NCBI GenBank assembly: GCA_030587505.1
Contig: JAUQYY010000143.1
Location: 1-9,666, forward strand
Length of the DNA stretch: 9,666 nucleotides
Direction: 5' to 3'
Origin: Candidatus Sigynarchaeota archaeon
GTDB taxonomy: Archaea; Asgardarchaeota; Jordarchaeia; Jordarchaeales; Jordarchaeaceae
A program made the position numbers and the translations under genes. This document shows, piece after piece, positions 1-6,122 of this stretch (positions within the stretch are counted from its first letter, which is position 1; each line of letters begins with the position of its first letter). The notes beneath the pieces are model-generated. The model was not told the DNA's origin. It saw only the letters and a list, made by a program, of their open reading frames with translations, and did no database searches.

Positions 1-142
1 GGGCCCCCGCATAATTCCCTTTTTCTAATTTTTGGCCTGTAAATGGTTTCTGGCTTCTTCAGCTATCCGTTCATTTGTTTTTCGGGTTTATTCTTCTGTG
101 TGAAGTGATTCTTCTTTTATTGGTTTTCTGGTCTTGGTGTTT

Positions 143-688
143 TTATTCGTTAAAGCCTGTTATTAGCTCTAGTTGTTTTTTCTTGTTTTCGTAGTAGTCG
201 ATCGAGATTGTGAGGGCGAGTATGATTAGCGGGTTGATTTCGTTGTGTATCTTTACTAGGTATGCGTCTTTTAGCTGTGATATTTTTTCTGAGATTTCAG
301 CTACTATTTCTCCTTTTTCGTTTCTTATTTTGTATTCTTGTCCGGTGAAGTCTCCTGCGGCTTCGAGAATTTTTTCTCCTTGTGGGTTTTCGACCCAGTA
401 TTCGCCTCCTACTGTGTTTATCATTTTTCTTTTGGCTGTTGCTATCAGGTTGTTTTCGTGGTCGTAGAAGTTGAAGGTTGGCCGTATGGAGAGTTTTCCC
501 TTGATTCTTCCAACTGTTTTTCCCGTTGCGTCCATGATGTTGAATTCTCCGGTTAATGAGATCAGTTTCCCTTCCACTTTTCCGATTTCTTCCCTCGAAT
601 CGTTCAGGATAGAGAACTTGTCCGCCGTTAGAGACATTTTCCGATCAATTATGTAACTTTTATAATCCAAAAGGCCCAAGTACATCAC
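143..688 (-). CDS. LURP-one-related / Tubby-like beta-barrel protein
   Basis: A 181-residue protein made of repeating short beta-hairpin units, such as DKFSILNDSREEIGKVEGK (about 23-41) and EFNIMDATGKTVGRIKGK (48-65), then a hydrophobic C-terminal stretch PLIILALTISIDY (153-165). This pattern of 'x-I-x-D-x-x-G-x-x-x-x-x-x-G-K' strands with a buried final helix is that of the LURP-one-related family, which shares the Tubby C-terminal fold (a 12-stranded barrel around a hydrophobic helix). The length fits a single complete domain. The molecular role in prokaryotes is not established; lipid binding or scramblase-like roles are known only for distant relatives. The first codon is GTG (688-686), directly followed by ATG (685-683); I think the ATG is as likely. 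AAGGG lies only two bases upstream of the ATG and a TATA-like AAATAAATAA lies about 20 bases upstream, so the transcript may be nearly leaderless. Family assignment is fairly sure, function unknown. Confidence 0.8.
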   Translation of the reverse strand: MMYLGLLDYKSYIIDRKMSLTADKFSILNDSREEIGKVEGKLISLTGEFNIMDATGKTVGRIKGKLSIRPTFNFYDHENNLIATAKRKMINTVGGEYWVENPQGEKILEAAGDFTGQEYKIRNEKGEIVAEISEKISQLKDAYLVKIHNEINPLIILALTISIDYYENKKKQLELITGFNE

Positions 689-698
689 CCTTGTAATG

Positions 699-712
699 AG
701 TTATTTATTTCG
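699..712 (-). promoter_or_regulatory. TATA-like box for the LURP-one gene
   Basis: On the minus strand the sequence CGAAATAAATAA lies about 20 bases before the ATG at 685. It resembles an archaeal BRE/TATA element, and the usual distance of about 25 bases to the start site would put transcription initiation almost at the start codon. This is inferred from spacing and composition only. Confidence 0.4.
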
Positions 713-935
713 ATATTGTTTTTAGGAAATTTGATGTTTGTAGAGCTTTCCCCGGGTGTAAATACTACACGTTTAGGATGCGAGGTTCTGAGTAATAGTT
801 ACCCTTCTGCCACTTTAAAATATTTCTATATAATAGCCATATTTTCTATGTTCACGTGGTTTGCCTTTATGAGATAGTTTTTTAATGCTTTTTTCAAAAG
901 TAATCAGTATCCTTCTACGGTAGTATATCGTCTTT

Positions 936-945
936 GGGAGATGAG
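936..945 (+). promoter_or_regulatory. Shine-Dalgarno deciding the epimerase start
   Basis: GGGAGATGAG matches most of the GGAGGTGAT complement of the archaeal 16S rRNA tail and ends three bases before TTG 949. It makes that codon a better start than the in-frame TTG at 934. Confidence 0.6.
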
Positions 946-948
946 CTT

Positions 949-1911
949 TTGAAGATAAAGGGCGAGAAGGCTCTGGTAACTGGCGGGGCTGGCTTTATAG
1001 GGAGTCATCTTGTCGACCGATTGGTGGAAATGGGTTGCGATGTGGTGGTTCTAGATAACCTTTCAAACTCTTCTCTGGAGTATCTTCAGGATTATATCGA
1101 CAGAGGGCTGGTTGAGTTTGTCAAGGGAGACGTGAGGGATTTTGAAACCGTTGAGGGCTGCGTTGAAGGTTCCAGTCTGGTCTTCCATTTCGCGGCTCAA
1201 TACGATGTGAGGAGGAGCGTTTCCGATCCGCTCTATGACTTCGATGTTAATGTTCACGGAATAATCAACATACTGGAAGCCATGCGAAAAAAAGATGTCT
1301 TAAACATTGTTTTCGCCTCCAGTGGCGGAACCCTTTACGGGCTGGCCGAAGCGTTTCCCACTCCAGAGACTTACCCTCCTCAACCCATTAGCCCGTATGG
1401 AGCGTCAAAGGCTGCCTCGGAGATGTACATCTCCGCCTATTGCGCCTGCTACGGGTTATGCGGCGTCTCCCTGAGATACGCCAACATAATAGGTCCAAGA
1501 AGTCTACACGGGGTGATTTTCGACTTCTACCAGAAACTCAAAAACGAGCCACGAAATCTTCAGATACTTGGTGACGGGAAACAGAAAAAATCGTACATGG
1601 ACGTGTCCGACTGTATAGACGCTTCTCTGTACGCTACGGAGAGAGTTGAAAGCGGATTCAACATTTTCAACATAGGCTCTGAGGAGTGGGTCACGGTAAA
1701 CTACATCGCAAAGATAGTAATAAGTGAATTAAAACTCAGAGACGTTGAACTCAGCTACACTGGTGGGGAACAAGGTTGGACCGGAGATGTTCCCCTAATG
1801 CTGCTCGATATATCCAAGCTCAAAAGCCTAGGATGGAAACCCAAAATGCGAATAGACGAGGCTATAAGAAGATACGTGAAATGGCTTGTTAAAAAATATG
1901 GCCACGTTTAA
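949..1911 (+). CDS. NAD-dependent epimerase/dehydratase (GalE-like extended SDR)
   Basis: A sugar-nucleotide epimerase/dehydratase of the extended short-chain dehydrogenase family, probably making activated sugars for glycans, lipids or the cell surface. Just after the start is the Rossmann motif TGGAGFIGSHL (GxxGxxG), followed by VVVLDN, whose Asp binds the NAD ribose. The catalytic set is visible: SSGGTLYG supplies the Ser/Thr, and SPYGASKAASEMY gives the YxxxK pair (Tyr codon at 1396-1398). R-YANIIGPR and a C-terminal GWxPK segment are typical of GalE/RmlB/UDP-glucuronate epimerase relatives. The start chosen is TTG at 949: GGGAGATGAG at 936-945 is a good Shine-Dalgarno three bases upstream. 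The longer frame from TTG 934 would bury that site. The product is then 320 residues, normal for the family. Substrate (glucose, glucuronate or other) cannot be told from sequence alone. No sugar-transferase neighbours are present, so the pathway is open. Confidence 0.88.
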   Translation: MKIKGEKALVTGGAGFIGSHLVDRLVEMGCDVVVLDNLSNSSLEYLQDYIDRGLVEFVKGDVRDFETVEGCVEGSSLVFHFAAQYDVRRSVSDPLYDFDVNVHGIINILEAMRKKDVLNIVFASSGGTLYGLAEAFPTPETYPPQPISPYGASKAASEMYISAYCACYGLCGVSLRYANIIGPRSLHGVIFDFYQKLKNEPRNLQILGDGKQKKSYMDVSDCIDASLYATERVESGFNIFNIGSEEWVTVNYIAKIVISELKLRDVELSYTGGEQGWTGDVPLMLLDISKLKSLGWKPKMRIDEAIRRYVKWLVKKYGHV

Positions 1912-2002
1912 AGAAACGTTCTTGAACACTTTTCATCTTCATAAAATTACTCCATAAGCGAAATTTGAGAGAAAACGTGTATGCGTTTACTGGGGAACTG
2001 GT

Positions 2003-2380
2003 GTGGTAAAATTGAAATGCAGTAGATGTGGGTTGTGTTGCCACGATACTGAGATGCTTCTTTCCTCAAGGGACATCGCTAGGATTGAGGCCCTAGGATA
2101 TAAACGTGAAGAGTTTGTGGTTATCACACCAGACGGTTTTCGCCAACTCAGGAACGTAGACGGTAAGTGTTTCTTCTTCAGGGGCGAATGCATGGTGTAT
2201 GACTCACGTCCAGAAGGATGCGTTTATTATCCTGTTATACTGAATTTCGACGGAAAAACATGCACCGTGGATAAAGAATGTCCAAACCATCACACCCTCA
2301 CAAAAAAAGAAATAAGGGAAAGTTGCAAAAAGCTGAAAAAACTCTACAGGGAAATAGTGAAAGAAGCCGGGGGAACCTGA
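2003..2380 (+). CDS. YkgJ-family zinc/iron-chelating cysteine cluster protein
   Basis: A 125-residue protein whose cysteines define the YkgJ/FliB-type metal-binding domain: CSRCGLCC at residues 6-13 (C6, C9, C12, C13), then C56 and C63, the signature CMVYDSRPEGCVYYP (63-77, with C73), and late cysteines C87 and C93. Members are annotated as putative Zn- or Fe-S-binding proteins; the physiological role of most is not known. The start is GTG 2003; no other start codon in this frame lies between it and the nearest upstream region, and a GGGG stretch about eight bases upstream is the only, weak, ribosome-binding candidate. The C-terminal tail is lysine-rich and probably helical (residues 100-121). 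It follows the epimerase by 91 bp on the same strand, so co-transcription is possible but not shown. It ends against a convergent OsmC gene. Confidence 0.8.
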   Translation: MVKLKCSRCGLCCHDTEMLLSSRDIARIEALGYKREEFVVITPDGFRQLRNVDGKCFFFRGECMVYDSRPEGCVYYPVILNFDGKTCTVDKECPNHHTLTKKEIRESCKKLKKLYREIVKEAGGT

Positions 2381-2399
2381 AACTCGTCATTCAGAACCA

Positions 2400-2450
2400 T
2401 GGACTGGTCTAAACCAGACCGCAGCTTCCGAACAGGAAGATTCTAGTCCA
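2400..2450. other. Compact three-stem inverted-repeat structure
   Basis: In the gap between the convergent YkgJ and OsmC genes lies a perfectly nested set of inverted repeats. The outer stem TGGACT (2400-2405) pairs with AGTCCA (2445-2450). Inside it, GGTCT (2406-2410) pairs with AGACC (2416-2420), and CTTCC (2425-2429) pairs with GGAAG (2435-2439), each closing a five-base loop. The RNA would fold as a small three-way junction. It could be a 3'-end stabiliser or terminator for the upstream gene, or a small RNA. It is not a tRNA: there are too few arms and no T-loop. As an inverted repeat it folds on either strand. Confidence 0.5.
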
Positions 2451-2487
2451 AGATTGACTGAAAAAACATTTTCTCCAGGTTTGTGGT

Positions 2488-2964
2488 TCAATCCTCCGGA
2501 GGAGGTATCTCAATCTCCCTACCACCCATTTTTACAGTTACACTTATAGGTAGCGCTCTCCTAATCGACTCGGACACGACACAGAATTTACGAAACACAT
2601 CAATGCACCATTCATTGATTTCCTGAAGATCCTCATCGGTGGCTGGTGTAACCTCCAAGACCACGTCCACCCTCCCGATTCTCACTCTCCCCTTCACCCG
2701 GGTATACTTCCCCCTCACTTTGGCGTGCAACCCCTTTAAGTTCACATCAAACTTGCTGACTGAAAATATGAACGACGAAGCAAGACAACCACCCACCGCG
2801 AGAAGCAAGTAATCAGCGGGATTAGGCGCTGAGTCTGTTCCATGGGGTTCGAGTTCATCTATCTCAACCTCGTGCAGACCATCGAGTTTAGCCTTAAACT
2901 TGAGTTGATGCTGCCACCAAATATCTGCTTCGAAAAACTTGCTTCTCGGCCTTTTCGCTTTCAA
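2488..2964 (-). CDS. OsmC/Ohr-family thiol peroxidase
   Basis: A 158-residue OsmC-family protein, a class of thiol-dependent peroxidases that reduce organic or inorganic hydroperoxides in the cytoplasm. The two reactive cysteines are present: C60 in LLLAVGGCLASSF, after the conserved PADYLL segment, and C128 in FRKFCVVSESIRRALPISV. The beta-strand pattern between them (KGLHAKVRGKY...RVRIGRVDVVLEVTP) is normal for the family. I chose TTG at 2964-2962 as the start because GGAGGT, a perfect Shine-Dalgarno, lies six bases upstream (plus-strand 2971-2976). The frame is open further upstream to an ATG at 3021 and would add a hydrophobic 19-residue segment that looks like a signal peptide. That segment spans the ribosome binding site and is more likely 5' leader. 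Convergent with the YkgJ gene, divergent from the hexuloisomerase gene. Exact subfamily (OsmC versus YhfA-like) is uncertain. Confidence 0.85.
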   Translation of the reverse strand: MKAKRPRSKFFEADIWWQHQLKFKAKLDGLHEVEIDELEPHGTDSAPNPADYLLLAVGGCLASSFIFSVSKFDVNLKGLHAKVRGKYTRVKGRVRIGRVDVVLEVTPATDEDLQEINEWCIDVFRKFCVVSESIRRALPISVTVKMGGREIEIPPPED

Positions 2965-2970
2965 ACAATT

Positions 2971-2976
2971 ACCTCC
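2971..2976 (-). promoter_or_regulatory. Perfect Shine-Dalgarno for the OsmC gene
   Basis: GGAGGT on the minus strand, six bases before TTG 2964. This site decides the start and argues that the upstream hydrophobic codons are untranslated. Confidence 0.75.
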
Positions 2977-3025
2977 AATACAAATGAACCATAACACAAC
3001 AGTTAGAAGTACAACAATCATCCAA

Positions 3026-3038
3026 AATATAATATAGA
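3026..3038 (-). promoter_or_regulatory. TATA-like box for the OsmC gene
   Basis: The minus strand reads CTATATTATATTT here, about 65 bases before the chosen TTG start. Transcription about 25 bases further on would give a leader of roughly 40-45 bases, compatible with the ribosome binding site at 2971-2976. It overlaps the region just upstream of the alternative ATG at 3021, which would leave no leader for that longer form. Confidence 0.45.
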
Positions 3039-3310
3039 TTTCGATAACAACCCGAAATAGCCTCGCAACGCCTTCCTAGTTTCTACGTGAAAAAACAAAC
3101 CATAAAACTCCTTGTATCCTTACTGCTGGTGTAACTCAATGGCTACTCACCAAATGAGGATTCCCCTACCAACCAGAGAATGTTGATCCTCAAAGGTTAA
3201 TAAGCAGATTAATCAATTGTTATGTACTCCTCCACCCGTTTAGGCACCTACGAGTTAAATCTTCTAACCAAAAGTTTAATCTACACATCTTTGTGTCTAT
3301 TTTTCGGAGA

Positions 3311-3330
3311 AAACATTCGATGTTTAAACA
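3311..3330. promoter_or_regulatory. Overlapping palindromes upstream of the hexuloisomerase promoter
   Basis: AAACAT-TCG-ATGTTT (3311-3325) is a perfect inverted repeat with six-base arms, overlapping the perfect ten-base palindrome TGTTTAAACA (3321-3330). They sit some 20-40 bases upstream of the TATA-like box at 3348-3356, where archaeal activators or regulators often bind. Operator function is inference. Confidence 0.35.
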
Positions 3331-3343
3331 CGAATTTAAAACG

Positions 3344-3357
3344 TAGAGTATAAATAT
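3344..3357 (+). promoter_or_regulatory. TATA-like box for the hexuloisomerase gene
   Basis: TAGAGTATAAATAT contains a good archaeal TATA core. Initiation about 25 bases downstream, near 3378, would leave a leader of about 30 bases carrying AGGTGTG before TTG 3408. Confidence 0.5.
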
Positions 3358-3407
3358 GTGGTCACTTTAAATGAAAAAATTAGTTACTAAGAATATAGGT
3401 GTGCGCA

Positions 3408-4019
3408 TTGGATGAGCTAAGAACCCTAAAAAAAGCGATGATCGAGATTAGCGGAAACATATCAAACGCGGTTAACGCCATAGATGACACACAGGTCGAC
3501 CAACTAGTCGAACTCCTGATTGATGGATTAAAATCCAACAGAAGAATATTCGTCGTCGGCGCTGGCCGCTCCGGACTTGTGGTTCGCGCGTTTGCTATGC
3601 GCCTAATGCACCTCGGATTCGAAGTGTTTGTGGTTGGTGAAACCATCACCCCCGCCGTTACAGAAAAAGACATCCTCATCGCAATCAGCGGCTCCGGCAG
3701 AACAAAGCTCGTGGTTGAGAGTTCACGCATCGCAAAAAGAGACGTCGGTGCAACCCTCGTCGTCATAACCTCCTACCCCGACTCGCCCCTGGCACAGTTG
3801 GCCGACCTCGTGGTAGAAATCAGGGGACGAACAAAAATAATGGAGCAAAACGACTACATCCAACGCCAAATCAAGGGCGAACACCGCCCGCTAACCCCTC
3901 TCGGCACGCTGTTCGAGTCCACCGTCCTTGCGTTTCTAGACGGTTTAATAGCCGAACTGATGGAAAAAACAGGAAAACATGAAAAAGACTTGAAGGAACG
4001 CCACGCAGTAATAGAATAA
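3408..4019 (+). CDS. hxlB: 6-phospho-3-hexuloisomerase (SIS domain)
   Basis: A 203-residue single SIS-domain isomerase that interconverts 6-phospho-3-hexulose (arabino-hex-3-ulose 6-phosphate) and fructose 6-phosphate. In archaea without a full oxidative pentose pathway it works with hexulose-6-phosphate synthase, run backwards, to give ribulose 5-phosphate and formaldehyde. Family motifs in order: VGAGRSGLVVRAFAMRLMHLGF (about 50-71), the phosphosugar loop ISGSGRT (93-99), VITSYPDSPLAQLADLVVEI (119-138) and TPLGTLFE (163-170). The loop is usually SGSGET in the relatives I remember; here an arginine replaces the glutamate. Start: TTG 3408, since AGGTGTG (3397-3403) lies five bases upstream; the alternative GTG at 3399 overlaps that site. 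No synthase partner gene is in this window, so it must be elsewhere or fused to another enzyme. Length and motifs make the assignment strong. Confidence 0.9.
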   Translation: MDELRTLKKAMIEISGNISNAVNAIDDTQVDQLVELLIDGLKSNRRIFVVGAGRSGLVVRAFAMRLMHLGFEVFVVGETITPAVTEKDILIAISGSGRTKLVVESSRIAKRDVGATLVVITSYPDSPLAQLADLVVEIRGRTKIMEQNDYIQRQIKGEHRPLTPLGTLFESTVLAFLDGLIAELMEKTGKHEKDLKERHAVIE

Positions 4020-4035
4020 CACCAGAAACAGTCTA

Positions 4036-4052
4036 CAAGAGCGTATCTCTTG
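4036..4052. terminator. Hairpin between convergent genes, possible bidirectional terminator
   Basis: CAAGAG-CGTAT-CTCTTG is a perfect six-base-pair hairpin with a five-base loop, sitting 17 bases after the hexuloisomerase stop and about 40 bases after the DUF1512 stop on the other strand. No clear T-tract follows on either strand, which weakens the terminator reading. Confidence 0.4.
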
Positions 4053-4090
4053 ATTATAGTTTCCGTGCTGATTCATAAGCCACATGTTGA

Positions 4091-5164
4091 CTAGGGAGTT
4101 ATCGCCATCGTGTTACCCGATCCAATGAGGATTACTTTCCCCTCGCCAAACCGGCTAATCAAATCCTCGAACCTCTCAACAATTTTTGGTACGGCGTCGC
4201 GGACTTTCTCGCTCATCTTGGTGTAATACTCCTCATTCGACATCTTCACAACCAAAGAAACTAAGGGTATTTTCTTCTCGGACGCCAGCTCCTCGAGCCT
4301 ATACTTCTCAGGCTCAGAAACGAAAGCAACACCCGTCGCCGCCGTCACTATTACCGATTTTTCCCCCTCAAGCTTAACCTGAGCACTAATGACGACGACC
4401 CCGGCAACTTTCTCCTCCCCCATTATTATGTCTGCTGCTACCCTACCAACGTTTCTACTCCTGGCACCAGGACCCTTAGGCTTAATTATTATGAGTTCCC
4501 TACCCTCATACTCCCTCTCAGAAATAACCACCCCGTCCCTAACCTCAAAGGGGGAACCATCCATAAGTTTTGACGCCACTAGCGGAGCAACGCCGTTACC
4601 GATCGGTTCAGCATCCACGTAGGCCTTCACGGCTTTGAAACGAATCCTCGCCTCACGCAAGAGAAGCGGAAGATTCATGGTAGTCTGCATCACGGTTTCA
4701 AGGCTTCGAGACTTCTTACTCGAAAGGTATATCTCCCTAACCAACTTGAAAGTCCTGTTAAGAACTATCGCCTCCCTAAACATCTGCTTAAGATTCTCCA
4801 ACCTCTCCAGATCCCCATCCGGACACAACGGCTCAACCAGCCTCCCAAGCGTCTCGTCGCCAGCATCGAGAAGATACTCAAGGCGATCCATAACACCCGA
4901 CGGATCCGTTTCAATGGGTGCAATCACAAAATAATTCATAACCTTATCATAACCCTTCTCCCTCTCCTCCTCAGACAAACGCTCGTGAAACATCGACATC
5001 AACATAGACCTCGTCTCCTTAATCATCTTAGAAATCTCCCTAACCTGCTTCCTAATTTTCCGAACCTCAAAGTATAACATTATCTCTCTCTGATAAATAC
5101 AGAAAAAGCAGAACGCCATATAAACCAGAAAACTAATAATCGCCCAAATATTCTGACCATCCAT
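4091..5164 (-). CDS. DUF1512 family membrane-anchored protein of unknown function
   Basis: A 357-residue protein matching the archaeal DUF1512 family, whose members are about 370 residues and have no assigned function. Visible layout: a single N-terminal membrane helix (residues 6-25, IWAIISFLVYMAFCFFCIY); a basic, probably coiled-coil segment (31-75); a helical middle; then a conserved globular part with PIGNGVAPLVAS (187-198), KPKGPGARSRNVGR (228-241), an ITAATGVAFV-like stretch (273-282) and the C-terminal VILIGSGNTMAI (344-355). The glycine-rich loops could bind a nucleotide or phosphate, but I recognise no catalytic motif. The start is ATG 5164, preceded by GAGAGGAAG about five bases upstream. 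The globular part follows the single helix, so the topology is one anchor with a soluble domain; its side is not certain, though the positive charges right after the helix favour the cytoplasm. Convergent with hxlB; its upstream region borders the mobile-element area. Confidence 0.78.
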   Translation of the reverse strand: MDGQNIWAIISFLVYMAFCFFCIYQREIMLYFEVRKIRKQVREISKMIKETRSMLMSMFHERLSEEEREKGYDKVMNYFVIAPIETDPSGVMDRLEYLLDAGDETLGRLVEPLCPDGDLERLENLKQMFREAIVLNRTFKLVREIYLSSKKSRSLETVMQTTMNLPLLLREARIRFKAVKAYVDAEPIGNGVAPLVASKLMDGSPFEVRDGVVISEREYEGRELIIIKPKGPGARSRNVGRVAADIIMGEEKVAGVVVISAQVKLEGEKSVIVTAATGVAFVSEPEKYRLEELASEKKIPLVSLVVKMSNEEYYTKMSEKVRDAVPKIVERFEDLISRFGEGKVILIGSGNTMAITP

Positions 5165-5335
5165 CCAAACTTCCTCTCAACAACGCGGATTAGTTTATTT
5201 AACTTCTCCTCTACATAGATCAGCCTTCTCTTGGCTTCATCCTCACGACGAGCAACCCGACGCTACAACTCTGAAGACACCTGATTTAAGGGAAAATGTG
5301 CAACAAACCTTTTAAATTCTTTCCGACCCCAAAAA

Positions 5336-5361
5336 GGTGATGTAGAATTGTTTGGTCTCGC
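5336..5361 (+). repeat. Left terminal inverted repeat of the MITE-like element
   Basis: Thirteen bases perfect, a five-base divergent spacer (TGTTT), then eight bases perfect against the right repeat. Confidence 0.75.
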
Positions 5362-5416
5362 CTGGAAAAGGGGAGTTTATATGGCTTCTTTCGCAATTTG
5401 GAGCCTTACGCTGGAA

Positions 5417-5442
5417 GCGAGACCCGAGCATTCTACATCACC
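5417..5442 (-). repeat. Right terminal inverted repeat of the MITE-like element
   Basis: Reverse complement of the left repeat, 22 of 26 positions matching, with the divergent spacer CGAGC at 5425-5429. Confidence 0.75.
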
Positions 5443-5454
5443 CCCCAAAAAAAG

Positions 5455-6122
5455 GTCAGGAGCATAACACAAAACCCAAAGTGCGCCACACACAGCGTAA
5501 TAAGACTCACATCAGAAAGCACCGACCCCCCACAAAGTAGAGCACGCCAGACTCTTCGGGACGGGCGCCTGTCAGAGTACAGCGTTGACTCCACGCGGGG
5601 ACGGGTGCGACACCCTCGAGGAGGCCGAGGTCGCAATGAGGACGCGGCTCCACCACCAGACGGTGAGATACAGCATACTCGTGAGACCGGTGACCAACAC
5701 CGTGGTGGCGGTCAGGGTCTCCGGGAACACCAAGGACGCGAGACCCCTCCTGAGGCACGTGCCGCCCGGCTCAACGGTCTGCATGGACCCCGAGTACGAC
5801 GCCCCGGGTACAACCCGCGAGTACGGCTTCGAGCGCGGAATCACACTGATTGTACGCCCCAGGCTCCGCGGCGGAAAGCCCTACGGGGGCCGCCACCGCA
5901 GCCAGGCTCTCAGGGAGTTCAGCTGGAGAAGGTACGGGCGCCGCAAGCCCTGTGGAGAGACCCATAGGAAACAGGGCGGCCCGAGACGGGGGCACGCTGA
6001 ACTACCGGAGGCCAGACACGCGGAGGAAGGGACTCACCCTCAAATACATAGCCCACAACCTGCGTGCGCTCTCCACGCGGCTGGCCTGGCAGGAGATCCT
6101 GCGGCCCGCCCAAGTGTGGTAG
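5455..6122 (+). pseudogene. Frameshifted DDE transposase remnant (IS4/IS5-like)
   Basis: A transposase of the DDE_Tnp_1 type can be read only by changing frame twice. The first frame carries LSEYSVDSTR, whose Asp codon (5587-5589) fits the first catalytic acid in the common DST context. A second frame gives VRYSILVRPVTNTVVAVRVS, then VCMDPEYDAPGT with the second Asp (5786-5788), then ITLIVRPRLRGGKPYGG and REFSWRRYGRRKPCGETHRK with the probable Glu (5957-5959). A third frame, from about 5979, gives the family-like end LNYRRPDTRRKGLTLKYIAHNLRAL and stops at TAG 6120-6122. Spacings between the acids (about 66 and 57 residues) suit IS5-like enzymes. Both shifts move one base forward, around 5595-5640 and 5965-5990. 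The N-terminus is not recognisable and no ATG precedes it. The GC content is far above the neighbours, suggesting transfer from a GC-rich genome. Natural decay is most likely, but sequencing errors or programmed frameshifting are not excluded. Exact family is uncertain. Confidence 0.7.

Larger units (their letters stand above)
3039..3407. other. Intergenic region between divergent genes
   Basis: About 370 bases without a convincing gene on either strand. It holds the promoter and palindromes assigned to the hexuloisomerase gene (3311-3357) and several AT-rich TTAATC-like words between 3195 and 3285. The longest ATG-led frame I checked, from 3139, runs only 15 codons. I see no tRNA or C/D-box signature. 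Confidence 0.6.
5327..5451. mobile_element. 107-bp MITE-like element with 9-bp target duplication
   Basis: The element spans 5336-5442. Its left end, GGTGATGTAGAAT (5336-5348) plus GGTCTCGC (5354-5361), is repeated in inverse orientation at the right end as GCGAGACC (5417-5424) plus ATTCTACATCACC (5430-5442). Aligned over 26 bases, 22 match. Directly outside both ends stands the same nine-base word, CCCCAAAAA (5327-5335 and 5443-5451), as expected for a target-site duplication. The 55-bp interior has no meaningful coding frame. This is the structure of a miniature inverted-repeat transposable element mobilised by a transposase encoded elsewhere; 9-bp duplications occur with several DDE insertion sequence families. 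I do not recognise the terminal sequence. The same inverted repeats would fold as a long RNA hairpin, an alternative role that does not explain the flanking duplication. Confidence 0.7.

Noticed and set aside
1..142. A short charged minus-strand frame (about 80-20) and a T-rich tract at 18-36 near the left edge.
   Set aside because: The frame has no start codon and is about 20 codons long; the T-rich tract could be a terminator for a plus-strand gene ending left of the window, but that gene is not visible.
210..656. Plus-strand open frames opposite the LURP-one gene.
   Set aside because: Shadows of the minus-strand gene, rich in Ser/Phe/Cys with no motif.
677..688. GGTGATGTA at the LURP-one start (minus strand) equals the first nine bases of the MITE repeat.
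   Set aside because: GGTGATG is ribosome-binding-site-like and overlaps the start codon, and the match stops after nine bases with no second repeat nearby.
2400..2450. A tRNA or tRNA fragment in the YkgJ-OsmC gap.
   Set aside because: Only two inner arms with five-base loops, no T-loop consensus and no seven-base anticodon loop with a proper stem.
5083..5262. A 60-codon minus-strand open frame with a charged, coiled-coil-like start, overlapping the 5' end of the DUF1512 gene in another frame.
   Set aside because: It has no start codon before the overlap, and its second half is only the out-of-frame reading of the DUF1512 membrane helix. A decayed upstream gene is possible but not supportable.
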